Of a DNA stretch of 64,000 nucleotides, positions 19,627 through 28,400 are shown piece after piece (the first letter of the stretch is position 1; every line of letters begins with the position of its first letter). The translations under genes were made by a program, and so were the position numbers. This DNA comes from Kineobactrum salinum (GTDB taxonomy: Bacteria; Pseudomonadota; Gammaproteobacteria; Pseudomonadales; Halieaceae), in the NCBI RefSeq assembly GCF_010669285.1, contig NZ_CP048711.1, forward strand, positions 620,001 to 684,000, written 5' to 3'. The notes below the pieces were generated by a model that saw only the letters and a program-made list of their open reading frames with translations, was not told the origin of the DNA and ran no database searches.

Positions 19627-22600
19627 TCAGATACTCGCAGCCATCAGTACCACCTGCTCGGCGAGCGCCGCCCTGGGACCGGCCTCAGCCGGCAGCAACA
19701 GGCGTTTGTCGCGCTGACGCCGTCCGGCGCTGGCATTGTCCACGGCCAGCAATTGCGGTGCCGCGAAGGCGGCCTCCCGGCGCCCCGCGGAAGGCTCGCC
19801 GTACAGCGTCGTGCGCATGCGGGGTACGCGTCCGGCCGCTCGAATGCGGGCCTCCATGCGCGCCGGTGACCACTCCTGGCCGTGGCTGGAACCCGCGGCC
19901 CGGGTGATGCTCTCATTCATCAGCGTACCCCCCAGGTCGTTGGCGCCGGCCTGCAGGCAGGCAGCTACACCGGCCTCCCCCATTTTCACCCAGGACACCT
20001 GGATATTGTCGATATAACGGTGCAGTACCAGCCTGGCCACCGCGTGCATCATTACTGCCTCGCGGAAGCTGGGGCCCCGCCGTGCCCTGCCGCGCTGGTA
20101 CATCGGTGCTTCCATGTGGACAAAGGGCAGCGGCACCAGCTCGGTGAAACCGCCAGTGCGCGCCTGCAGGCGACGAATGGCCAACAGGTGGCGGGCCCAG
20201 TGCCGGGGTTGTTCGACATGGCCGTACATGATCGTCGCGGTGGTGCGAAAACCCACCCTGTGCGCAGTTTCCATCACCTCCAGCCACTGCGCCGTATTGA
20301 GCTTGTCGGGGCACAACACCGCCCGCACCTCGTCGTCCAGAATCTCCGCCGCGGTGCCGGGCAGGGTATCCAGGCCGGCGGCTCGCAGCTGCCGCAGATA
20401 GGTTTCCAGCGGCAGGCCCAGCGTGGCCGCGCCCTGCCAGACCTCCAGCGGGGAGAATGCGTGGATGTGCATGTCCGGGGTTGCCGCGCGCACCGTGGCG
20501 AGAATATCCAGGTAGGTCTGGCCGGTGTAGTCCGGGTGGATGCCGCCCTGCATGCACACCTCGGTGGCACCGCGCTGCCACGCCTCGCGGCAGCGCCGGG
20601 CGATCTCGGTAGCACTGATGTCGTAGGGACGCCCGCGCAGCTGTTCGCTCAGCTTGCCCTTGGAAAAGGCACAGAATTCGCACTTGAAGTAACAGACATT
20701 GGTGTAGTTGATATTGCGATTCACCACATAGCGCACGGTGTCGCCACAGCGCTGACGCCGCAGACGGTCCGCGGTGCGCACCAGCCAGCTGAACTCATCG
20801 CCGCGGCACTCGAACAGGCGCTCCACTTCCGCCTCGCTTAGCTCGGCGCCGGCCTCACAGCGCTCGGCGATGGCGCGCAGCTCAGGCGCCAATGCCACCG
20901 CTCCCCGCCGCTGCAGCAGCTGCGCCTCAATCGGCGGTACCGGCGCGTCCTCGCCGGGAGTCCAGTTGTCGCGGCGGGCGTAGCCGCTGGCGTCCTGCTG
21001 GCGCAGCACCGGACCGCGCACCGCGGTATCCAGCCACAGTGCAGGCTCGCGCAGGTATGACGGATAAATGGTCAAGCGCTGCTCCAGGAATTTACCGGCG
21101 ACGGCTGTTTCCTGCGCCAGCTGCTCCAGGTGGGGCCAGGGCGCTTCCGGATTGACATGGTCCGGGCTCAGGGGCGACACGCCGCCCCAATCATTGATGC
21201 CCGCCGCCACCAGTTGCGGCAGCACTCCCGGGCTCAGATTGGGCGGCGCCTGAATATTCATCTGTGGGCCGAACAGCAGCCGCGCCACGGCAATTGTCCA
21301 CAACAACTCCTCCAGCTCCGGTTCCGGCGCCTGCGCCATGCGGGTGCCCGGCTTGGCGCGGAAATTCTGGATAATCACTTCCTGCAGATGACCGTGGCGC
21401 CGGTGCAACGTCCGCAGCGCCAGCAGGGATTCGATCCGCTCCCGCCGGGTCTCGCCGATGCCGATCAGGATGCCCGAGGTAAAGGGCACCCTGGCTTCGC
21501 CTGCCAGCTCGATGGTCCGCAGACGCAGCGCCGGCACCTTGTCGGGTGAACCATAGTGAGGCATGCCCTTGTCACAGAGCCGGTCCGAAGCCGACTCCAG
21601 CATGATGCCCATGGAGGCACTCACCTCGCGCAATGACGCGATCTCGCCGGCGTCCATACAGCCAGCGTTGATGTGGGGCAGCAGGCCGGTTTCCCGCAAC
21701 ACCCGCCCCGCCACCTCGCGCAGGTAATCCAGGGTGCTGGCAAAACCCATCTCCGCCAGCGCCTCGCGGGCGGCCCGGTAGCGCAGTTCCGGCTTCTCCC
21801 CCAGCGTGAACAGCGCTTCCTGGCAACCCAGCGCGGCTGCTTCCCGGCACAGGGCCAGCACCTCCTCCACCGGCATGAACGGTGCCTGGATTTTCTTCGG
21901 TGTACGCGCGAAAGTGCAGTAGTGGCAGACATCCCGGCACAACTGGGTCAGCGGGATAAACACTTTGCGGGAATAGCTTAGGATGTGGCGGTGACCGCGA
22001 TCCCGCAGCGTGCCGGCAAGCGCCACCAGGCCCGGGGTATCGTCGCATCCAGCCAGCGCCAGGGCCTGCCTATCGGTGAGCGTGGCCCCGGCCAGCAGCT
22101 CATCGTGCAGGGTCGGCCAGTCTGTCACCTGTTGCTCGCCGGATGGCGATGTCGAAAGCCGGCTCGCCAGATAGCGCGCAGTGTATTCACCCACCGGCGC
22201 CGCCTGCAGCAGCGCCTGCCAGTCGTCAGCGGTGTCGATGTCCCGCGCCAGCCCCTGCCGCTGCAGCACGTGGACCGGCACCGCCGCCTGGCGGGCCCAG
22301 CGCAGATGTACGGCGCAGCTGTCGGGACCGAAGCTGAACGCCGGCGGACGCGCGGTATCGAACAGCAGCAGGTTGGTGCCGGCCCGGTGCCGATCGCAGG
22401 CGACGACCAGACCCGGGCAGCTCGCATAGCGTTCCAGCGCAGCGTCGATATCCGCCGCCGTCAACTGCGGCAGGTCGGCGTGCACGACCAGCGTCAAGGT
22501 GGGGTTGCCGCGATGCTCGCGCGCCAGCTGTTCCAAGGCCGCTGCCAGCACTGTATTGAGCTCCGGAGGAGACGGCAGGTTCGGACGTATCGGGCGTAGC

Positions 22601-22845
22601 AAAGCATGCTCGGGGAGATGGCGCAGGCGCGGTCCAGCAGCCAGCAACGGCGCTTCGGGGTCATCGGAGATCAGGTTTATCCGGGCGATGGCGGGATGGT
22701 CCGCCAGCACTGCGATTACATCCCGGGCCATGGCCCGGACCAGTGCGCTGCGTTCGCCGCGCGGCAGCAGTGCGGCCAGGCGGGACTTCGCCGCCGTCAG
22801 CAGCTTCAGTGGCAGCAGCACCTCGACCGGGGGCAGCGAACTCAT
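19627..22845 (-). CDS. Three-domain CofC-CofG-CofH fusion for coenzyme F420 synthesis
   Basis: A single 1072-residue protein seems to join three F420 enzymes. Residues about 1-215 match CofC/FbiD, the guanylyltransferase that activates phospholactate, phosphoenolpyruvate or phosphoglycerate (VEVLLPLKLLTAAKSRL, VVHADLPQLTAADID, PDSCAVHL). About 270-600 is a CofG-type radical-SAM domain with CRDVCHYCTF (near 302-311). About 670-1060 is a CofH-type radical-SAM domain with CYFKCEFCAF (near 712-721), MQGGIHPDYTG and a C-terminal GGTLMNESITRAAG. CofG+CofH together make the deazaflavin FO from tyrosine and a flavin-pathway precursor; FbiC of actinobacteria has the same fusion without CofC. The start at 22845 overlaps the cofD stop (ATGA). 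Confidence 0.92.
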   Translation of the reverse strand: MSSLPPVEVLLPLKLLTAAKSRLAALLPRGERSALVRAMARDVIAVLADHPAIARINLISDDPEAPLLAAGPRLRHLPEHALLRPIRPNLPSPPELNTVLAAALEQLAREHRGNPTLTLVVHADLPQLTAADIDAALERYASCPGLVVACDRHRAGTNLLLFDTARPPAFSFGPDSCAVHLRWARQAAVPVHVLQRQGLARDIDTADDWQALLQAAPVGEYTARYLASRLSTSPSGEQQVTDWPTLHDELLAGATLTDRQALALAGCDDTPGLVALAGTLRDRGHRHILSYSRKVFIPLTQLCRDVCHYCTFARTPKKIQAPFMPVEEVLALCREAAALGCQEALFTLGEKPELRYRAAREALAEMGFASTLDYLREVAGRVLRETGLLPHINAGCMDAGEIASLREVSASMGIMLESASDRLCDKGMPHYGSPDKVPALRLRTIELAGEARVPFTSGILIGIGETRRERIESLLALRTLHRRHGHLQEVIIQNFRAKPGTRMAQAPEPELEELLWTIAVARLLFGPQMNIQAPPNLSPGVLPQLVAAGINDWGGVSPLSPDHVNPEAPWPHLEQLAQETAVAGKFLEQRLTIYPSYLREPALWLDTAVRGPVLRQQDASGYARRDNWTPGEDAPVPPIEAQLLQRRGAVALAPELRAIAERCEAGAELSEAEVERLFECRGDEFSWLVRTADRLRRQRCGDTVRYVVNRNINYTNVCYFKCEFCAFSKGKLSEQLRGRPYDISATEIARRCREAWQRGATEVCMQGGIHPDYTGQTYLDILATVRAATPDMHIHAFSPLEVWQGAATLGLPLETYLRQLRAAGLDTLPGTAAEILDDEVRAVLCPDKLNTAQWLEVMETAHRVGFRTTATIMYGHVEQPRHWARHLLAIRRLQARTGGFTELVPLPFVHMEAPMYQRGRARRGPSFREAVMMHAVARLVLHRYIDNIQVSWVKMGEAGVAACLQAGANDLGGTLMNESITRAAGSSHGQEWSPARMEARIRAAGRVPRMRTTLYGEPSAGRREAAFAAPQLLAVDNASAGRRQRDKRLLLPAEAGPRAALAEQVVLMAASI

Positions 22846-23804
22846 CCTAGTACCTGCTGCAGACAATCCTGTGCCAGCGCCTGCTTGTCAGCACGCGTTT
22901 GCATTACCGTCGCGGTCACCCTCACCTCCATTCCCAGCATCTGTATATCCGCGGCCAGTGTAGCGTCACTGTGATCAATCACAAAGATGTCGACCAGACC
23001 GGGATAGTGCCGCGCGTAGTATTCGGCGACGCCCAGCGCTGTCACCGGCAGCGCAAGTTCAGCCATCATCTTCGCCGCGGGACCCTTGATCGCACGACCG
23101 CCGACGATCGGACAGACCGCCAGTACGGGTCCTCGCAGCTCCCGCAGCAGCTGCCAGCAGCCGTCGAGCTGCAGGATGGGCGCGACGCTGACAAAGGGAT
23201 TGGACGGGCAAATAATCACGCCACTCACAGCCTGCTGCCGGCACAGTGCCACGATATCCGCCTGCAGACGGGCCTCAGCCAGACCCGCGAAACTGAAGCC
23301 GCCGACCCGCGGCTGGCACTGGCGCCGAACAAAATAGTGCTGGAACGGCAAGTCCCCCTCATCGCTGTGGACCACGGTGCTCACCCGATCATCACTCATC
23401 GGATACAGCCGCGCTGTCACCCCCAGGCGCCGCGCCAGCTCGGCGGTCAACGTGGACAGGGAGCAGCCAGCGGCCAGTTGCCCGGTCCGCCACAGATGGG
23501 TGGCCAGGTCACGATCCCCGAGCCGGAACCAGGTGTCGGCAGACAGGCTCTCCAGCGCAGCCAGCACCTGCCAGCTTTCGCCTTCCAGGCCCCAGCCCTG
23601 CCGCTGGTTGCTGACACCTGCGAGGGTATAGAGCACGGTATCGATATCGGGGCAGATGGTCAGGCCCAGGTGCTCGAAATCGTCCGCGGTATTGCTGGCG
23701 ATGTGCAACGCTGCGGGGGGCAGTACATCCGCCAATCCCAGGCACAACTTGGCCCCGCCGACGCCGCCGGACAGTGCCAGGATGCTGGCATCCGTGCCCC
23801 TCAT
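22842..23804 (-). CDS. cofD: 2-phospho-L-lactate transferase (CofD/FbiA)
   Basis: Transfers the phospholactyl-type group from its GDP-activated form to FO, giving F420-0 or its dehydro form. The 320-residue protein opens with ILALSGGVGGAKLCLGLA, the CofD phosphate-binding loop. It contains NTADDFEHLGLTICPDIDT, LGDRDLATHL and CPSNPFVSVAPIL, all diagnostic for the family. The ATG at 23804 overlaps the cofE stop (ATGA), and its own stop overlaps the next gene in the same way. Confidence 0.95.
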   Translation of the reverse strand: MRGTDASILALSGGVGGAKLCLGLADVLPPAALHIASNTADDFEHLGLTICPDIDTVLYTLAGVSNQRQGWGLEGESWQVLAALESLSADTWFRLGDRDLATHLWRTGQLAAGCSLSTLTAELARRLGVTARLYPMSDDRVSTVVHSDEGDLPFQHYFVRRQCQPRVGGFSFAGLAEARLQADIVALCRQQAVSGVIICPSNPFVSVAPILQLDGCWQLLRELRGPVLAVCPIVGGRAIKGPAAKMMAELALPVTALGVAEYYARHYPGLVDIFVIDHSDATLAADIQMLGMEVRVTATVMQTRADKQALAQDCLQQVLG

Positions 23805-24568
23805 CGAAACAGGTCCAGTTCCCGCGGCCGCAGCAAGGCCCCGCAACCGCCCGCCGCCGGCCGCAGGCGGGCTCCCCGCACCAGTACCACCGGCAGACCC
23901 TCCGCGGCCTGCCCCATCAGGAGGGATGCCGCCGCCGCCAGCTCATCCGCCACCGCGGCTTCCGTGACCTCCAGCCGGTTGCCGAACAGGTCCTGCCCAC
24001 CCACCTGATTGAACAGTGGATCCAGTCCCGCACTGCCCAGCGCAATACCGACGGTGCCATTGCGCCAGGCGCGCCCGGCACTGTCATTGATGATCACCTG
24101 CGGGGCGCAACCGCACAGCCGCAGCAGCGAGGCCCGCAGCGCCGCCGCCGACGCGTCGCAGTCAAGCGGCAACAACAGAACCTGGGGATCGTCCGGCGTA
24201 TTGTGAATATTGGAACGGTCGATACCGGCATTGGCGTGCACGTAGCCGTTGCGATGCTCGACGATAATAACCCCCGCCCGCACCCGCAGCACTTCCCGCG
24301 ACTCGGCCAGGATGAGTTCCACCAGCCGCGGATCCTTCTGCGCCTGCGCCGCCAGCTCGACCGCCGCCGGACCGGGCTCAACCTCGACCAGCCGGCGATA
24401 GCGCCCTTCCGCCTTGGAGACGATCTTCTGCGCCAGCACCAGCACATCGCCCTCGCGCAGGGTCAGTGCATTGGCTGCCAGCGCCGCGGCGATCAGGTCC
24501 GCGAGGTCATCGCCGGGCACAATCCGGGGCAAGCCCTCCAGTGCAATCAGCTCGAGGCGGGTACTCAT
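23801..24568 (-). CDS. cofE: Coenzyme F420-0:L-glutamate ligase (CofE)
   Basis: GTP-dependent ligase adding glutamates to F420-0. The 255-residue protein contains LVLAQKIVSKAEGR (about 44-57), HRNGYVHANAGIDRSN (near 105-120) and NDSAGRAWRNGTVGIALG (near 160-177), the metal and GTP contacts of the family. It ends after the CofE domain. The C-terminal nitroreductase-like domain of actinobacterial FbiB, which reduces dehydro-F420, is absent. The start overlaps the npdG stop by four bases. Confidence 0.95.
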   Translation of the reverse strand: MSTRLELIALEGLPRIVPGDDLADLIAAALAANALTLREGDVLVLAQKIVSKAEGRYRRLVEVEPGPAAVELAAQAQKDPRLVELILAESREVLRVRAGVIIVEHRNGYVHANAGIDRSNIHNTPDDPQVLLLPLDCDASAAALRASLLRLCGCAPQVIINDSAGRAWRNGTVGIALGSAGLDPLFNQVGGQDLFGNRLEVTEAAVADELAAAASLLMGQAAEGLPVVLVRGARLRPAAGGCGALLRPRELDLFR

Positions 24569-25251
24569 CCATGGCTTTCCAGCCCGCTGATCTTGATACC
24601 CGCGTGGCAGTTGTATTGCTTGTTGATGACGATCAGCACCGAAGTCAGTGCCTCCGCAGCAGCGGCGTTGTTGATCATGCCGGCATGAAAACCGCGCATG
24701 CCGGCCGCCTGCACCAATTTGATGACTTCTGCACGAGCCTCCTTGCTGTTGCCGCAGACCAGCACGTCGCAGTCGACGGCCGCACTCTCCTGCAGGTGCG
24801 CCGCCGCCACGTTCTGGAACGCCGACACCACCGCAACCCCCTCGCCCAGCAATTCCTGTGCAATCTGGCCGGCGCTGCCGGCTGCCGGCAATTGCACCCG
24901 GGCAACGCGCGGCGGTACCAGCGGCACCGTGACATCGATCAGGATCTTGCCCTGCAGCGCAGCCGCCACCTGTTCCAGAGTACTGGTCTGATGGCTGAAG
25001 GGTACTGTGAGCGCGGCTATATCCGCGGCGCTGGCAGCAGCCAGGTTGTCCATGCCCTCCACCGCAACCGCCGCCACACCGCGCTGGTCCATCACCGCCT
25101 GCAGGTCGGCGGCGGCAGCGGCAGCCTTGTCCCGGGTGCGGGAGCCGATGATTACCCGGTAACCTGCCTGCGCCCAGCGTCGCGCCAGGCCTGTGCCCAG
25201 CTCCCCCGTACCGCCCAGGATCGCCAGCACTGGCAATGTCTCAGTCGCCAT
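24565..25251 (-). CDS. npdG: F420-dependent NADP+ oxidoreductase (NpdG/Fno)
   Basis: Exchanges hydride between F420H2 and NADP+. The 228-residue product begins LPVLAILGGTGELGTGLARRWAQAGY, the Rossmann motif of the family, with IGSRTRDKA for the 2'-phosphate of NADP. It continues with LIDVTVPLVPPRV, VSAFQNVAAAHLQ and AEALTSVLIVINKQYNCHAGIKISG. It leads the F420 operon, so the cell can reduce F420 with NADPH. The start at 25251 (MATETLP) follows a GGGGA ribosome-binding site. A longer frame to 25278 is less likely. Confidence 0.93.
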   Translation of the reverse strand: MATETLPVLAILGGTGELGTGLARRWAQAGYRVIIGSRTRDKAAAAAADLQAVMDQRGVAAVAVEGMDNLAAASAADIAALTVPFSHQTSTLEQVAAALQGKILIDVTVPLVPPRVARVQLPAAGSAGQIAQELLGEGVAVVSAFQNVAAAHLQESAAVDCDVLVCGNSKEARAEVIKLVQAAGMRGFHAGMINNAAAAEALTSVLIVINKQYNCHAGIKISGLESHG

Positions 25252-25290
25252 ATTTCTTTTCCCCGTCTGTTGGCCCACCGCCGATGGCGC

Positions 25291-25319
25291 ATCTTAGGCA
25301 AATCAAAAGGTGACCACAA
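25291..25319 (-). promoter_or_regulatory. Candidate promoter of the F420 operon
   Basis: On the minus strand, TTGTGG (25314-25319) and TAAGAT (25291-25296) are separated by 17 bases and lie 40 bp before the npdG start. Both boxes deviate from consensus, so this is a tentative vegetative promoter. Confidence 0.35.
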
Positions 25320-25395
25320 GCCACTGCATATAGCCCGGACGGTGTTTCCGAACGGTTGCCCGGGAATAAACAGGGACCCTGCGCCGTCGCGCGGC

Positions 25396-25423
25396 TTGTC
25401 CGTACCGTACTTGGCGGTATACT
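25396..25423 (+). promoter_or_regulatory. Candidate promoter of the DUF1631-GGDEF-EAL gene
   Basis: TTGTCC (25396-25401) and TATACT (25418-25423) with a 16-base spacer lie 55 bp upstream of the ATG at 25478. The -10 box is good and the -35 box is moderate. Confidence 0.4.
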
Positions 25424-25477
25424 GGCGGCGCAGCCCACCATCCGGCTTGCACTCATTCAGGAACAGCCAGAGACCGC

Positions 25478-28400
25478 ATGTCGCAGACCAGCCCACAACC
25501 CAGGCGCCGCGTTGCCGCAGAACTCACACTGGACGACGGGCCCTGCCTGAGAGGTGAGGTGACACTGGCCGCGGACGGCCACCTGCACATGAACAATGTA
25601 CGCCTCGCCAGCGGAAGCCGGGAGAACAAGCTCAATGTGGCGCTGGGCACCTCCGGCGTGCTGTCCTTTCCGTCCCTGGTCGACAGCGAGGGCCGTATCA
25701 GCGAGCTGGCAGTGGCGGTACACGGTGCCGGCGGCAAGGGCCTGGCGCTACGTCCCGCAGCCCCGAAGGAAACCGTTGCACAGCGCTGCGTCGCGGCGCT
25801 GGCAAAACCGGTACCGGGTGGCGCCAACTCCCCGACCATCGCCCGCTCCGTGCTGCTGGATGAATACCGCCACCTCAGTGTGCAACTGCTGACAGAGATG
25901 CTGAGTACCTTTCTGGACAATCTGACCGATCACCTGCTTGAGCTGAACCTGGGCAATAGGGTCAGCCACAGCACGGTCACCGACGCTGTCACCGTGTTGC
26001 AACTCAAGCGCAAGGCCATCATCCAGAGTTATATTGAACACTTTCTGCGCTATCACGAAGATCTCACACCACCGACCTCGGAACGGGACCAGTGGTGGGA
26101 CCTGGTCGACCACAGCGGCGCGCTGGACCTGGTGGACCTGAACGATTTCGAGGACTATCTGGCAGTCGAGCGCATGGTCACCATTGGTGAAGACCTGCAT
26201 CGGGTGGCGCTGGAAACGCTGCTGATCAGGGTGGCCACACTGATTGACGCAGAGCCGCTGACGGTGCGCCTGCCCGAGCACGTCGGCTCGCTGAGCCGCG
26301 CCCTGCAGCAGGTGATGGGCCTGTATCGGCTCCCCCACAAGCTTATGCCACAGCTGTTTGATCATTTCGTGATCCATTTCGTGCGCCGGCTGGACGAATA
26401 TTATGAAGTCCTGAACCAGTTTCTGCTGCAGGCGGGTATCCGACCTGAACTGGAAGAAGAGATTCGCACCCGGGGCTCGCTGTTGTGGCGGTCCCAGTCT
26501 CCGCGACCACCGCGGGCGACGCGGCATGCTGATCACAGCGCCATTGCTGAAACGCAGGTCCAGCAGCCCTCGCAGGTGTCGCGGCCGCCGGCTGCGACCG
26601 GTTACCTGGGTGAACCGCCAGATACCACCAACGGCGCCGGCGTCGCTGAAGCTGCAGCCCCGCGCGCCGCCCCCACCACTACCGGCTCCTTCAGTCCCCA
26701 GAACCTCTACCGCTCGGTCATCGATGCACTCAACTTCAAGCGCGAAGTGGAACACGGGATCGCCGAAGCGGCCGCCGGCCAACCTCTAGCCGACGTCCAG
26801 GCCGTGGTCACGGCACTCGCCAGCCTGCAGCGCAATACCAGTGTGCGCGAAGATATCCAGCGCGCGGGTTCCATGGCCGAGTACCTGGTTGCACAGGGAG
26901 ACAGGCTGGAGGCGCTGGGCACCGCCAGCGGGTTGAGCGCCGACAGCCGCAACCAGCTGGATCTGGTGGACAGCCTGTTCGGCACCATCGATTCCCAGCT
27001 GGATGTAGCGGCTGCGCTGAAACCAACCCTTGGCAATCTGCAGATACCCTTGGCCCGCCTGGCGCTGCTGGAGCCCCACTTCTTTCTCGACCCGGCCCAC
27101 CCTGCGCGCAGCCTGCTGGACCAGTTGTCGGTGCTGGCCAACTCCTCCAATTTCCCCAACAAGATGCTGGAGAGCCGGGTGGCCGGCATCGTCGATGACA
27201 TCATTGAGCGTTATGACAGTGACACCGCCGTCTTTGACAGCGCCCTGGCCAGCGTGGAGAAACTGGTACGGCAACAGGAGCGGGCCCACTCCCGCAACCT
27301 GGAGCGTGTGGTCAAGACCCAGGAGGGCAAGGAGAAACTGCAGCAAGCCAGGGATGCAGTCGCCCGCACAATCCAGGACACGATAAAACCACCCGAGGCG
27401 CCCCAGGTACTGCTGGAACTGATTGATCAGGGCTGGCGTGACCTGATGGTGCTGACCCATGTCAAAGAGGGTAAAGCCAGCCGCGCGTGGCGCGAACAGG
27501 TTCGCACCCTGGAGGTCCTCGGCTCATGGCTGGTCGAGCAGCACCAGGGCGAGGTTGACGAAGACCTGCTGGTGCAACGCAGCCTGGAGGCGGAACCGTT
27601 CATCGACATGATTGAACAGCAGGTCAGCTCCGCCCTGCCCGGCAATGTGGGCATCGCAGCGGTCCTGGACGAGCTGCGCGCCATCCTCGCGGGCGAACAA
27701 ACACTGGTCATTGGCGCCGTTCCCGCGCAGCTTGTCCACACTCCGGAGCCACCCTCCCAGCTGCGGACGCGGCTGGACAAGACCCGCCGGCTGCGCCGCT
27801 GGGTCCAGCGTGTAGAACAGCTGGAGACCGGCAACTGGCTCAACTACCGCGACCGCGAGGGCCAGCGCCGCCGCATGCAGCTGGCCTGGATCAGCGACCA
27901 CAGGGATCGCTACCTGTTCGTCAATGATCGCGGCCAGAAGGTGGCCGAGCTCAATCGCGTGCAGCTGGCCCGCCTACTCAGCCGCGGAGCACAGCCACCG
28001 GCACCCGCCGACGAGCTGTCGGTGGTCGAGAAGAGCATGTACGGGACCCTGGAGCACGTGCAGCGCAGCCTCAGTTTCGCCCGCAACCACGACTCCCTGA
28101 CCCAGCTGATCAACAAGGACACCTTTCTGTCGCAGCTTGGCCGCAGCTTGAAGCACGCGCATCAGCACTCGTCCCAGCATGCGGTGTTGCTGCTGGATAT
28201 CGACCAGTTCAGCCTGGTGAATGATGTCTATGACCGTATCAGTGGCGATCAGGTACTGCAGGAATTCTCCAGGCTGCTGGCGCAACTGCACGGCAAGAAA
28301 GTGTCTTCGGCCAGGTTATCCGGCGATAAATTCGCAGTGCTGCTGGTCGACCGCGACCTCACCCAGGCCGAGCAGGTGGCCGACGGAATCCGCCGCGACA

